Shown: piece after piece, positions 11,100-23,379 of the stretch
Layout: every line of letters starts with the position of its first letter
How positions within the stretch are numbered: position 1 is the first letter of the stretch
Assembly (NCBI GenBank): GCA_029931535.1
Contig: JAQPZY010001581.1
Coordinates: forward strand, 558,001-622,000
From: Margaritifera margaritifera
Taxonomy: Eukaryota; Mollusca; Bivalvia; Unionida; Margaritiferidae
Length of the DNA stretch: 64,000 bases
Direction: 5' to 3'
Made by a program: the position numbers and the translations under genes
The notes under the pieces: generated by a model
The model's database searches: none
Told to the model about the DNA's origin: nothing
The model's input: only the letters and a program-made list of their open reading frames with translations

Positions 11100-12714
11100 T
11101 AAAATTTATCGGAAAGAAAACAATAATAATGACAATATGTATTATATCACATGTGAAACTTTGTAAACAGTGTGTGCTAAATACAACTAAGTGTATCTGC
11201 ACAAGGTAAACAGCATTTCACTTGCGAGGAATTTCTTGAATTTGTGATGTCCTATCCCAACAAGACTTAAAGTTTTTGTTCTCAAACAATGATAACAGAA
11301 AATATTTGTCAAAAATACTGCATGGTTAAATGTGTTCATTTGAAAATAGCATGGCAATATTAATTAGAAAATATGTGACATCTTATTATGAACAGCTCCT
11401 GTTATACTGTGTCATGATACCTAACAATGTCACAGAGTAAAGCAAAATCTTTTCTGTAACAAGACAACTGGAATCTCCAACTTATAGAGCAGGATCGGGC
11501 ATTCAGACATCTAAGCCATTTATAAGTTTTATCTACACATACTTGTGATACACGAGCAGTAAAAATTTGGTAGCAGCTGTTGGAGGTTCTGCTTATAATC
11601 AGAAGTGTTTCTAACATTTATCAACATTAATCAAGTGATTTTTTACCACCTCTGATTTATTCTGTTGGTGTGTCAAATAGGATGTTTCAGGTGAAAACAG
11701 ACATGCTGTCGGGCAACAATTGACACTTGTAGTATTTTGTTAAAACTGAGAACATAAATGATATTGAAGCAATGTAATAATCAGCAGAATTAGTTACATC
11801 TATTCAGTTATTAAGCTGTACTGCACAATTTTTATTTTATTTGTTGTAGCTGGGATTAAAACTTTGTGCTTGTGTATCACTATTATGTTTCTTCTTTTCA
11901 GACTACCTCTATACATCATTTAAAGTTCACTGAACAAACGGTGTCGTAAGAAACAATTATCTCCTTTCACAAAATTCTGACAAAAAATGGAGAATTAATT
12001 AGGCAATGCATAACATCACTAATGATTGATTCCGTGCAATAAAATCTTAAATTGTTGTTCAGGTCCTATCATGTGCTTCTGATAGCTTTGCATTCTATTT
12101 CCAAGTTAATGTCTGAGAACAGACAAATGTATGAATTTCTTGTAGTGTGAATTCGAATATCCACATGCTTGTTTTAATACATGCCATAACATGATGCATG
12201 CCATATCAATACATCACTTTCTGTAACAGTGATTTGTGTGTATGATGCCATTAGTGGGTATAAAAATGAAATACTGTGAGACCGTTGGTTAAATATTCAC
12301 TCACTGCATATAGGCACATGCATAATAACATAATGCCTATTTAGTTATCCAATAACTATAGAGATAGTACAGTGAATTTTCCAATGGTCTAAAGCAGACG
12401 ATGCATTGATGGAATGAGGAAGTCTACACTTATATTTAAAGTGCATGATGGGAAGTATTTGCATATCAATCAAAGAATATGATGATAAGTTAGAAAGTGT
12501 CCGGATTGCCCCGATGGTCTGAAAAGACCCAACCCTGCTCTGTAATCATATAAAATTTATGAAAATATTTTGAATACTAAAATATGCCACATGCTGTTTA
12601 CATGATCTTACATAATTTATAAAAACATGATCTAACATAGTGTATGAAATTTCATTAATTTAATATTTTATGCAAGATCATGTAACACATGTGCATGCAA
12701 TAACAACTAAATGG
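11100..12714. other. Intronic AT-rich sequence
   Basis: No exon, transposon domain or organised repeat recognised. A frame at 11.40-11.62 kb has no family features. Confidence 0.5.
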
Positions 12715-12800
12715 CAAAACCAGTTCTCCAAGCTCAGTTTATTAGGTAACTACTGTGTCAGTCTGGATGGTAATATTTGGGGTCCTTCTCATTCAATCTG
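12715..12800 (-). pseudogene. Decayed duplicate of exon A
   Basis: On the minus strand this stretch aligns by eye with the second half of exon A5: RRTP.ITIQTDT corresponds to RRTLNMTLQIDT, followed by TELGEL for MEKL. The frame has in-frame stops, the cysteine after DT is lost, and no WG/GT donor remains. On the DNA level the shared landmark is GGGTCCTTCTC versus GGGTCCTTCTT in the plus-strand reading. It is a relic of a tandemly duplicated exon inside intron A5-C5. Confidence 0.7.
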
Positions 12801-12869
12801 TTGATTGTAAAATCTTGAGCCATTACATATAATTAAACAAATTATGACAATACATTAAAAATTACAAAC

Positions 12870-13079
12870 CCCATTCATAGTTGAGGAGTGACTCTTGTAG
12901 GGAGAGTTTTTCCATGTTCAGCTTAAGAAGGTAGCTACATGTGTCGATCTGAAGGGTCATATTCAGGGTCCTTCTTAGTGTTTCTGATTTCACACAACAA
13001 GACAGTGCTGTGCAGTCAGATGTCACAAGACACACAACCTCTGGTGGCAGCATGGTCAGATTTCCTATTTTACCACATT
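12870..13079 (-). CDS. Exon A, module 5
   Basis: A 210-nt exon with six cysteines (E-C-G, VVC, SDC, SCC, DTC) and the ending NMEKLSLQESLLNYEWG. Sequons NLT and NMT. Acceptor CCCCTCAG; donor TGGG/GTTTGT, the least consensus-like donor of the set. Met replaces the usual Ile before EKL. A decayed copy of this exon type lies 70-150 bases downstream. Confidence 0.88.
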
Positions 13080-13570
13080 CTGAGGGGAAAATGTTATATA
13101 TATTATTTTGAATGGAATATTCATGGACTAATTCTAGATTATAATCATATTAAAAAATGTGTTAGCATGATACAACCAATTTAGCATAATAACCTTTGAT
13201 TTCGTAAAACACTTTTAAATTAGTAAAAGATACTTGTGAGATGAAATATGACTCTGACATCACTAATCTCTTATGATTGTAATTAAAAGCTAAAGTGAAC
13301 TGTCATACAAATTAGAAGGGCAATACAAGTACCTAAAGCTTTGTTCTTTATGCAAAAATGCAACAGGCAAATTAAATACTCCATGTAAAATGAGAGGAAC
13401 TTGTACACCTAATTCATTTGTAGACTGTGAGACAAATGTCTCGCCCTCCCCTGAATATTGGGATGAACTTTCTGACAAAGCTTAAATCTGGAACTATTGA
13501 TATGTGTCAATCATTTAATTAAAATGTTGACTATTTTGGTGGGCTGTACCTAATCAGGTTGTACAATTAC

Positions 13571-13744
13571 CATTATTCCATCCCTGAATGTTTGACTGTA
13601 AAGGGTCAGAGGAAATGTTACACTGGTCAGTTCTTAGTAGTGTAAGAAGTCCTAGATCTTGCATAAGCTTGTCAAACTGGACATCAGATAGAGCAGATGA
13701 ATTATTTACTCCTTCAGCAGTCAGCCAACTGGAGAGTGAAAATG
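13571..13744 (-). CDS. Exon D, module 4
   Basis: A 174-nt exon starting A-FSLSSWLTAEGVNNSS, then ALSDVQFDKLMQDLGLL, one Cys (DQC) and the ending GWNN. Sequons NNS or NSS and NIS. Acceptor TATTTCAG; donor AATG/GTAATT. The leftover G makes GAA with A5 across 491 bases. The 9.5-kb intron before it is the largest in the window and consists mostly of LINE and inverted-repeat elements. Confidence 0.9.
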
Positions 13745-14590
13745 CTGAAATAAAGATATGGCTTCCACATTAGAATTATCTTTTACCTTTGAATGCAACC
13801 AAGACTTACAATTGATATTTATTTTCTTGCTTGAAAGATACCATCCTTTTTCTTGACCCTGGCTCTGAAAATTTTGGGCACCAGTTAGAAGGGTTCCATA
13901 ATTTTCAACGTAAAATGTATGTAAGGCATTTATAAGCAATCAATTTTAAACAAAAGAACAGCTTAGCATGCGAGTTCACATACCTTTTGTTTAGTTAGCA
14001 AAATACCATTACCACTAAAAACTTATATTTTTGCCATTACCACTAAAAACTTAAGACATGATTTAAAAAATTTCTTCTGATGACCTTTTCTGACCCTACT
14101 GAGGACCTCCAATGCTTCAGGACAATATTTAACATACAGCACATGCATCGCCCACTGTGCAATTTTGTCAAGTGGTAGTAATGGTCAATCATGACATAAT
14201 GTAAAAGAACCAAGTTGGGCCTTAAATGCAATCTATATTTAAAAAAATAGTTCCATCCAATCTCTAATGGGTGCAAAGATAAACACAAATGACACCTGCA
14301 ATACCTTCAAAGCCCTTACTGAATTATTGAAAGCAGCAAAGACTGCATCTAATTAAGACTATTCCACTGTCCAGTGGATTTTAAAGACAGAAACTTTGTG
14401 TTTTGGGGGTTTCTTTTAATGTTTGTATGGTTGTGATTATATCAATTTGGGCATATGTGTGTGTGTATGTGTGTGGTGATGATATCTGATATCTGACAAT
14501 GTTAATTCTACCAACTATTTTTGTTTGGTAAGTGTATTAAATATTTCAAAGAAAAAATGTTATTTTCTTTAATTTAAATTTCCAGTTTTT

Positions 14591-14671
14591 CTAATAATAA
14601 TAATAATAATACTTTATTTAACGAGGGTAACTAGTTACATTTAACAAGGATAACTAATCAATTAGTTACAT
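14591..14671 (-). mobile_element. 3' tail of a 5'-truncated LINE
   Basis: On the minus strand, AGTTACCCTCGTTAAATAAAG followed by (TTA)n, closely matching the 3' end of the LINE at 19.27 kb (AGTTACCCTCATAAAATAAAG, then TTA repeats). The copy is very short, and ends where the 3.2-kb inverted-repeat element begins. Confidence 0.7.
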
Positions 14672-15664
14672 ACAGTACAGCTCACGTGATTTTTTGGAAC
14701 CCTACGCATCGCGGTGGGGGTGGAGAGTGAGTGGAGAGGATTAAGAAAAACCCCTCCACCATCACTCCACACGTCCTGACGGAGTTGTCGCGGAGAATAG
14801 CCCTGCAACCCACGCTCCCTCGCGGAGTCGCATCTGATCACCACCGCGGAGTGGACGTGGTTTCGATAATATGGGTGTGGTGTACTGTTTATCACCCATG
14901 CAAGCAGAGGTTGAGACGGGAGGGGGGGGGGCACCGATTTATCTACATCGTTATCCCTCTGGGGAGCAATTTGCTAACTTTTTGATACTGAAAAAACGTA
15001 GTAATTCAGTTAATTATAAATATTTCCTTGTTCTAACGAAGATAATGTATGATACATAGTGCCAAATCATATTTTAGATGATGATAATGTAATGGCAATG
15101 CCTCGCAAACTGTATTAATACTACATTTTGCGCAATGAATCTAATTTTTTTTTTTCTTCAATACTATGTTATCGGAATCTAAACATGCATTCATATCCTT
15201 ATTTCTTTGTCAGTAAACGCAATACAAAATTGTAATGATCATATGAAAGTCAGTGATATTGTACTACCTGCAATGAAAAGAACGATAAACATCAAACAAA
15301 TTAATAACAAAGCTGCAGTCATACCTGACTGAAGTGAAACAAAATCGCACAAGTTCCGATGGTTATTCCATGCATGAGTAATCATTCACATATTGTACAT
15401 TTTTTCCTGACATCCAGTCGCTTAAATAAAGCATTATTAAGATTTCACATCGTTATTTTATTTTAAACTGTACTAATTTGCATTAATTACCAAAGTAGTG
15501 GTTTTTAAAAAAATCACAAATGGCCGCAAAAGGTCATCCTAGATACATGTAGTTGACACGTGCAAGTAACCTAGCACAAGAGAAGCCATCAGGACTGCTG
15601 ATATTGACGTGTTAATTTCATGTGCTAACTGTTAACCTAAAGTACATTGATCTGACAAACTTGC

Positions 15665-16660
15665 GCATCAGATGAAATTAATGTTTAACTTTTTCTTTTC
15701 TTTTCGTTTTCCTATTGCATAATACAGAAAAAGATGAATAATTTTAGATCATTAACTCTTCTTAGTAAAGCCCCCCCCCCACCTCTCTCTCTCTCTCATA
15801 AAATATGGAATCCAAATCACTACTGCACAAGTTATCGTAAACTGAAATGTGGAAAAGTTTGCAAGTGGTAAGAAAAGTAATACTGTACTAGACATTATAG
15901 CGTAATAGAGGGGGAAAAAAAGAAACAAATTTTCCCGTCGGTGGTTGCAAACTCACAACCTCGTGCTCCAATATCAAATATGTGTGTAACACACACTCTT
16001 ATCCATTTGGCCAAAGTAACTGTAGCTGTAAAGCAATATACCATATACAGAAACATGCCAAACACTATTCAAAGAAATTAGTTTATTTCTTGTCTCAATA
16101 AGCAACCGCTCCAAAGTCACAAAGATAAAGCTGCATACATTAATATCTGCGTACAAATAATTATAAGAAATAGATCAATATTACGATTGGGTTACTGATA
16201 TATCATTTCCATAAGATTTACTATTTTTCTATGATGATAAAAAAAATCTTTTTTATACTTTCCTCTTACAAAAATGAGCAAATATTAGGAAACATGCTGA
16301 GCATCAGATGAAATTAATCTTTAACTTTTTCTTTTCTGTTCGTTTTCCTATTGCATAATACAGAAAAATAAGATGAATAAGTTTAGATCATTAACTCTTC
16401 TTAGTAAAGTCCCCCCCCCTCTCACTCTCTCTCTCTCATAAAATATGGAATCCAAATCACTACTGCACAAGTTATCGTAAACTGAAGTCTGGAAAAGTTT
16501 TCAAGTGGTAAGAAACAGAAACACGCTCAATAACCTAAGGCTCTAACAGTCACAAACAGGAAACTGCATTCTTTAATATCTGCATAAAAATAATTAAAAA
16601 AGTATATTTTATTTTTATATTTTCGCCGTAGGAAAATGAGCAAATAATAGGACACACGTG
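15665..16660 (+). repeat. Tandem duplication, offset 636 bp
   Basis: The stretch starting GCATCAGATGAAATTAAT recurs 636 bases later, including a C-run, a (CT)n run and ATGGAATCCAAATCACTACT. The second copy is shorter because the first holds a 170-bp insertion. Both copies end in a stretch containing AAAATGAGCAAAT. Confidence 0.85.
15876..16046 (-). mobile_element. tRNA-like SINE insertion
   Basis: Present in the first copy of the tandem duplication and absent from the second, which gives the empty site. The minus strand reads TGGCCAAATGGATAAGAGTG (A-box-like) and GGTTGTGAGTTTGCAACC (B-box-like) at tRNA spacing. The tRNA fold is imperfect and no clear target duplication is seen, so a tRNA-derived SINE is more likely than a functional tRNA gene. 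Confidence 0.6.
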
Positions 16661-17926
16661 GAAATTAAAATATCTGAACATCTCAGATTTTAGAATTTTC
16701 CATATTATTTTTCATTTCGGTAATAAGCCGAGTTCAGATTAATTACTAACAATTATCAAACTTCCGTTCTTAATGGCGGGACCATAAATGCGGCTATAAA
16801 GTACAACGCGCTAAGTCAGATGGCTTCGTGTAATAAAAAAACACAGTTCCCAAGCTGAAACTTACATCATCCTTTGATGCAAACCTTTGTTAATATTTTA
16901 CAACAGTGTTCACAATGGTCACTGCCTTGATTTCTGTAGAACATCCGCTGAAGTCAAGTCTTTATTAGGGAGAGACAATTGAATTTTCCAACCGTGGGGG
17001 GGGGGGGGGGGGCGAATGCATGAAAACAATTGTCTTTCTCTGATTTTTGTAACAGACGTTAATCCGTTCCATATTTCACTTAAAATAAATAAATACTGTG
17101 ATGAAAGAACAAAAAATATCCCGGTCGAAAAAAAACAACATATAAACCCCGTATATTAAATGGTCAGTCCCTTACAGCACACATGCAGTCATAATATTCA
17201 GCCTCGTGACTCTACTATTACTGCTTAAAGACTAAGCACGCGGTTTGCATTTCAGTGTAAATTCAGTGCTTTAGGTTTGTTGTTGTGGGGGGGGGGGTAA
17301 GCAGAAGCGGATGTCAATTTGGATTTTAATTGTCCATATCTCAGAGAATTACTTTCCTTTGGAACAAAATGATAAATTTATTCTGTTTGAGAGGCTCAGC
17401 AATGTGTACTTCTCGTCAAGTCAGTGCATAAGTTTGTTCATATTTCTTTGAAATAAATTAAAATCATAAACTTATTGCAAAAGAAGTCGATCAACCTTTT
17501 ATAAACAGTAATGTGTATTGAATATACAAAACTTTTGAAATTATTTTTTTTTTGTCCAAATATATGATCGAAATAAAAATGACTGATTCTTCAGATGGTA
17601 TCCAGTTGTAAATCACTCTTGACGTCTCAGTCTTTCCATAGGTGGTCTTCATTCATTGGCTGTTCAGATGTCAATCAGTAATGTCGACTAGCCCCTCCAC
17701 GGTGGAGTTTATATCGGCATGCCTGCCGAAACGCGGTGGTGATTTGTAGGTATTTATGCCAATTTATGCCTCCACCGCGGAGTGCTATCGCGGAGCTAGA
17801 GTGGAGGGGATTAAGTACCCCACCACGATGCGTGGGGTTCCGAAAAATCACGTGAGCTGTACTGTAATAGAACTCATTTACCTTGAGGCAGTTAATAACA
17901 ACCCATCTCATACATGCTCACATACA

Positions 17927-17957
<31 letters not shown>

Positions 17958-17976
17958 CTATCTATCTATCTATCTA

Positions 17977-18037
<61 letters not shown>
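17927..18037. repeat. Compound microsatellite (TG)n-(CTAT)n-(TA)n
   Basis: Three simple runs in series. The protein frames reading YIYIYI across it are artefacts. Confidence 0.95.
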
Positions 18038-18039
<2 letters not shown>

Positions 18040-18042
<3 letters not shown>

Positions 18043-18720
18043 CACAACAAAACACAGATCCAGTTAAGTTTTTATTTATAATTACAATGTTTGCCTAGGG
18101 GAACTGTCTGCTGCTACTGATGAAACTGTTTTGATTCATTCTGTCAGTGAGTGATTCAGCAGTTACTGAATGGCACAATGTGGTTGTACAGAGGTCATAG
18201 CTGGGCTATGAAACTCCCTGACAGAATGTTATGGATAACCCTTGAGTAAAGTTTCTTCAGCGGAAACTGAAGGAGCCCAGCGAAGACTGGACTGTCCAAC
18301 GAAGGTTGGGATGACAGCGGTAACTGTGTGGACTTCACTCAATGGGTTTAGTTTGAATACGCCATAAAGCGCTGACATTAGATTCTTGGGTGAATAAACA
18401 GAATGGAATGAAGTGAATGCCCAAAGAGAACATATGTGCAGCAGATGTTGTCCCCAGAGAATGTAATAAGTTGGGGAAGCCTTCAGTGTTCAATGAAGAA
18501 AAGAAAAAAAATGTTTGTTTATACAACTGCAGCTATATATATACATATATATACACACACACAGACACACACACATTCCTATACACAGTCATGTACGTAG
18601 AAATTACAGAATCAAATTAGTTAACTATACACGTAAATTAACGTTCACTAGTCAAGGTTAAACACTTACCAACATATATTTATATACAAAAACATACCTG
18701 TAAGAGGTGAATAGGCCTTG
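18040..18720. other. Unassigned intronic sequence
   Basis: A less AT-rich stretch at 18.1-18.5 kb with no recognised domain, followed by TATA/ACAC simple sequence at 18.54-18.58 kb. Confidence 0.4.
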
Positions 18721-19265
18721 TGGTGTTATTTAAGACTTAGATTTCATCCATTTAATACACCTGTTGTGAAAAGCTGATATGCTTGAAGATTCTTTGATTT
18801 CTTTTTGGGATATGTTTCCATATAATGGCCCCAGATTATTGAAAATTGCTTTTAAATAATTCTATTCTTTGTTTTTGGAATTAGAAGGTTTTGGCTGCCA
18901 CTGATCTAAGGTTTGGGGTGTTGCTGATTTCTCTGCTTTGAAAAGTATTTCTCGAGTAAACAGGGCCAGATTTAACAGAAACTTTAGAGATCATTTTGGC
19001 TTTTTGACGGTGAAGTCGTTCTTGAAAAGGTAGGATTTTTAAAGTATATATTGCCTCTATCATGTTTCCAGTTTGTCCATCTAATGTTATTTTACAGGTT
19101 CATTTTTGCAACTAAAATATTTTCTTAACATTAACATTAACATCAAATGTATTTCCCCATATTATATTACAATAGTCAAAATAAGGCAGAATGTAGTTCT
19201 TTATTATTCTTAAGCCAAAGATTGGTATTTGTTTACTTTGTAATGAAACTTATATGATCAGAACA
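18720..19265 (-). mobile_element. C-terminal LINE fragment
   Basis: The minus strand contains FDYCNIIWGNTFDVN, the thumb-region block of a LINE reverse transcriptase, and then FNNLGPLYGNIS..., which aligns with AYSGAILWNDLPKTI of the adjacent LINE. It is a diverged relative, frame-broken. Confidence 0.65.
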
Positions 19266-19277
19266 AAGTAAATTATT

Positions 19278-19320
<43 letters not shown>

Positions 19321-20207
19321 TAATGAACACTTTATTTTATGAGGGTAACTCAGTTATAATATACCATCCTCCCTTGAGGCCCTCAGGATGAACAAACTAA
19401 TGTAAATACACACACAAAAAATATAATAATAGTAAAGCATGCTTAAATACATTAAGTATAAAAGCACAAAGTGTATATGATATGCATTAACAGATTAAAC
19501 TGGAGTGCATGTATTTCAATATTTACAATGAAAACTGCCTTTCAAGATAATGGTCATATGATTTTGTTTTGAACACATTTAGATTTGTTTCTGATCTAAT
19601 GGTTTTGGGGAGATCATTCCATAGAATGGCACCAGAGTAAGCAAATGATTTTTTTAAGTATTTGTTTTTGGAAATGGTGTTCTGCAATTAAAATTTGTAA
19701 TCAATCTAAATTTAGATTCTTGTTATTGTTTTTCTGACTTAAAAATGAAACATACCATGCAAATATTGGGACAAAGTTCATTCTTTACTTTGAATGTTAA
19801 TATGGGCTTTAGGTAGGTTAATCTGTATTCAAATTTCAGTCATTTCAATTTCAACAATACAATTTTGGATGGTATATCAATGGTAAATGTAAGCATAATT
19901 CTTGCTGCCCTTTTTTAAGTTTGTGGATTGTTTCAATATTACTATTAGTTGCCTTTTCCCAAATTGTGCAGCAATAGTCCAAAAAAGGAAGAATGAATGC
20001 ACGGTAAAATAATTTCCAATAGTCAAGTGGTAGATAACTTTTTATACTCTGTAAAAGATAAATTCTTGAGTTTACTACAGAAAAAAACATATTTCACTTG
20101 TTTACACCAGTCTAAATTCTGATCAACATGAACTCCCAAAAGTTTTTCTGTGTCAACATTTTCAATCAGATTACTGAAGATATACAGCTCAAGATTTGGT
20201 TTTCTGT

Positions 20208-20711
20208 TCACTGATAATCTTTGCCTAGTTCCAAGCAACATACCTTGATATTTTGGGTATTGATAAACATATTATTCAGTGAGCACCAATATTCGACTTG
20301 ATATAAATCTTCACCCAAGTTTTTGCTCAAAGTTATAATGTTACAATCAGACTTATGCAAAGTAGTATCATCAGCATAGAGATCGGTTTTGGAATGTTGT
20401 ATATACAGGGGCAGGTCATTTATAAACAATATGAACAATGCAGGCCCTAAAATAGATCCCTGTGGAACTCCTTTGTTGATGGACATCAGCTCTGATTTAA
20501 TGTTACCAATAACAACTTGTTGGCTACTGTCAGATATGTATGATTTGAACCACGAGAGTGATAAGTGAGAATGTTTGTACTTTTCAAGTTTCCATGCAAG
20601 TATATTATGGTCAACTAAATCAAAAGCCTTCTTAAAATCAAGATATATAGTTCCAACCAATTCTCCATTGTCCATAGCAAGCAACCAGTCATTAATGAGT
20701 TTTGGTAACAT
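20208..20711 (-). pseudogene. LINE reverse transcriptase core (longest intact piece)
   Basis: About 167 codons open, spanning the palm: DFKKAFDLVDH with the first catalytic Asp, GVPQGSILGP, and YADDT with the Asp pair. The start Met is internal; upstream sequence is frame-shifted after a local 70-bp duplication around 20.71-20.82 kb. Confidence 0.8.
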
Positions 20712-21626
20712 AGACTGACAGGAGTGGTTCTGTCTAAATCTGATTGGGATGGGTGACCATTCATCATTGAGTTTTGTTAGTGCAGACTGACAGGAGTGGT
20801 TTCATCTAAATAGAGATTGGAATGAGTGAATTAAATGGTACTTTGACAGGTAACCATAGAGATGTATGGAAACATGTCTTTCAAACAGTTTAGATACGGT
20901 TGACAAAAAATATATTGGTCTATAATTAACTGGATTTGATTCTGAACCCATTTTATAAACAGACATAACTCTAGCTGCCTTCAGTTGTGATGGGAATATT
21001 CCTTTAGTAACGCTTTGAATAATTATATAGGTAAGAGATGGAGGAATAATATGAACACATTTTTTTTACGATGAATGAACCTATTTGGTCCAATCCAGCT
21101 GATTTCTTAGAATTTAACTTTTTCAGTTCACTAACTACATCTACACGTCATAAATGGAATAGTGAATTGTACATTTTCAGGAATTTTTGACTTAATAAAA
21201 TCTTGTACTTTTTGTTTAACATTTAGTATTTGATACATTGAAAATCACATTTGTTACATTAATGAAGTGCTCATTAAATCTGTTAACAATATCATGCACA
21301 TCATCAATTATTGTCCCATGAATTATTTGTTGATTTGGGATCTTACTGTTTCTATCTGGAGTAAAATCCTTTAGAATTTTCCCCATTTTGTTTTGACTTT
21401 AAGCATTTTCAACAGATATTTTATAAAAATTTATTTTAGCAGACTGTATTATAGCAGCACATCTGTTACGCCAGAGTTTGTAGTTGTGCCAACCTTTGAT
21501 TTTATGAAAATAGTCTCTATTCTGTCTGGCTTCATTGATTTCTATTGTGAGCCATGCAGGTTCTGAGGGGGTTTCACTCTTTTTGCTTTTAAAGGAGTAT
21601 ATTGATTTAAAACAGAGTTCATAATA

Positions 21627-23144
21627 CACCTCTCCCTCGATAATTCGCGCACAACGGGGTCCAAAAACATAGACCGCGCTATAAGCGAGGGCGCGAGTTA
21701 CCGAGGGACCTAAAAAAATTAGGAAGGGGATACCATTCCCGCTGGACATCGAGAAAACCGCAAAGGGGGGGGGGGTAACGGGGCTGTTTAATGGTTGAAT
21801 ACTCGTTATATAATTACATTGGAAATAATTGTCAATAAAGAGCTTTTTCTAATGTAGTTGATTGCTTTTCTGTATAAATTACCTTTTTTTTCAAGATAAC
21901 GAACCTCTGAAAGATCGTGAACAACATTAGTCCAAGCGGTTTAAACACACGTGTACGCGAAAATATTGTGTATTACGTCACTGCTTTTTGTTGTTGTTGA
22001 TTCACAACTAAATAAGATTCCTTTTTCAAAAACTATTGACATTTATTTCGTGAAACAACCGTCAACGTCGAAACTCGATTTATTTATTGTTCTATTAATA
22101 AAATATGGATGTCGTGATTTCATATCAAGTAACAGTGAAACTTATTCTCATCCTTGAGGAAATCTCTTAGTAGCAAGTTAGAAATTTTAAGTTCAATACA
22201 AACTCTGAAACTCGCTTCTCCATAATGAACCGTATCTGTAAAACAAAGCTTTTTATTCACCAAGTATTTGGCTTGGTTGCCTTACTATTTTTGATCACAT
22301 TTGCGAATGAGTTGGCTAATTTAAGGTAGTTTAATTATATTACTTACATAATAATATTTATAAGTGTTCGATTGATCAATTGAAATGAGTTGACCTGACA
22401 CACGGCCGTGAACGCTAGCTCTTACGCAGGCAGTATTTGCACGCCTTTTAACTTTTCTGTTATTCCACCCCCTTTGTTTGATTTGATACAAAAGACGTAA
22501 TTAACGTGATAATACAAAACAAGTCTGCTATTAATTGAGTGTAACAACACAACAAATACTTTCACAAGTCGGAGATAAAAACAAACGGTCGGCACTTAAT
22601 TAGATTCTCACAGAAACGCTCACAGCGATAGCTTGGTCGGTTGAATTATACTGTTCACGTTTGAATACAAGAGGGCATATTACATTTATGATGATTACAC
22701 TGAAACCGAATTAAAAGATAGAATTAAAACACATTTCACTTGACAAAACTTATTTAATTGGTATTTATTTGTAAAGTGTTGCCACCAGTAGATTTTAGTG
22801 ACGTTTTCATTGATCGAAATTTCGTCGAATATTGTTATTTATAGTGTACCGAGAACGTTGTTTGGAAAAAAATTGAACAAAATATATGACTTCTTATTAA
22901 AAGTTGAAAATTTCATGATGTTGATTCAGATTTACGGGTACTAACCACTGGTTTTGACGATAAAACGAGCGATATATCAAGGTTTCATTTACTAATTTTG
23001 ATCGCGATTATTTTTAGCTTCAACAAATAGGGTCCATTTTTTCTTCTTCGTATTTTCTAGTTTTTAAAAAATGGGATCCACGCCGGACCCGCGTTATAAG
23101 CGGGTTCGCGAGTTATCCGGGCGCGAATTATCGAGGGAGCGGTG
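21627..23144 (+). mobile_element. 1.5-kb TA-flanked inverted-repeat element (copy 1, complete)
   Basis: Ends CACCTCTCCCTCGATAATTC and, inverted, GAATTATCGAGGGAGCGGTG, each flanked by TA. Ends of this style, with a subterminal GGGGTCC and CGAGTTA, resemble pogo/Tigger-type elements of the Tc1/mariner group (inference). No transposase frame. Removing it and one TA joins two halves of the surrounding LINE in frame, which proves mobility. The copy is CG-rich, so it is younger than copy 3. Confidence 0.85.
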
Positions 23145-23215
23145 TAGTGTGTACCAGATTTCAAGTGCTTCAGTGGGGTCTTTGACATGTAATGTAAGAA
23201 AGTGAGTCTACTGAC

Positions 23216-23379
23216 CTGGCTTTAGGAATGTTGTTGAGAAGTTACACTTCTCAATGGGTAGTGTTGTGCCCTGCAATATTGGTATGACAGCCTCACATGC
23301 ATCATATGCCTCAAAGCAGATGCTGAATGATAGGTCCACACTGTATTCCAGTGTCCTGTCATCTCTTTGTATTTGGAAT
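23216..23379 (-). CDS. Exon B, module 4
   Basis: A 164-nt exon starting FQIQRDDRTLEYSVDLSFS with cysteines in ICFEAYDAC and EKC, and one sequon (NFS). Acceptor TATTCTCAG; donor CCAG/GTCAGT. Within about 30 bases of the donor the intron becomes LINE sequence, and an inverted-repeat transposon ends 71 bases away, so insertions come unusually close to the exon. Confidence 0.9.

Larger units (their letters stand above)
14673..17864. mobile_element. 3.2-kb element with long imperfect terminal inverted repeats
   Basis: Left end TA/CAGTACAGCTCACGTGATTT and right end in exact inversion, ...AAATCACGTGAGCTGTACTG/TA. Inside each end lies GC-rich sequence built of CTCCAC and GCGGAG motifs (about 200-300 bp), quite unlike the AT-rich middle. 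TA on both flanks fits a Tc1/mariner-type target duplication. No transposase frame is visible, so it is non-autonomous. Alternatively these are two independent short elements in opposite orientation. Confidence 0.6.
19270..23190 (-). mobile_element. Non-LTR retrotransposon with microsatellite tail (5'-truncated, interrupted)
   Basis: The reverse transcriptase is readable in pieces: LDFKKAFDLVDHN, KGVPQGSILGPALFILFIND and LYADDT (the Y/F-A-D-D active site), then KLLGVHVDQNL and FLDYCCTIWEKA. The C-terminus reads AYSGAILWNDLPKTIRSE and ends at LERQFSL plus stop near 19.53 kb. The 3' UTR ends in (TTA)n, as in CR1-like LINEs. No RNase H domain. The 5' part is cut off just inside exon B4's intron and split by an inverted-repeat element. 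Several frameshifts. Confidence 0.82.

Noticed and set aside
11402..11617. Minus-strand 71-codon frame as an additional exon
   Set aside because: Cysteine spacing does not match A, B or D, and no splice sites in the required phase flank it.
15915..16020. Functional tRNA gene
   Set aside because: A- and B-box-like motifs are present but the acceptor stem and anticodon arm do not fold well by eye, and the segment is an insertion relative to its duplicate.
17756..18098. Open frames reading YIYIYI and CVCVCV
   Set aside because: They are translations of the compound microsatellite.
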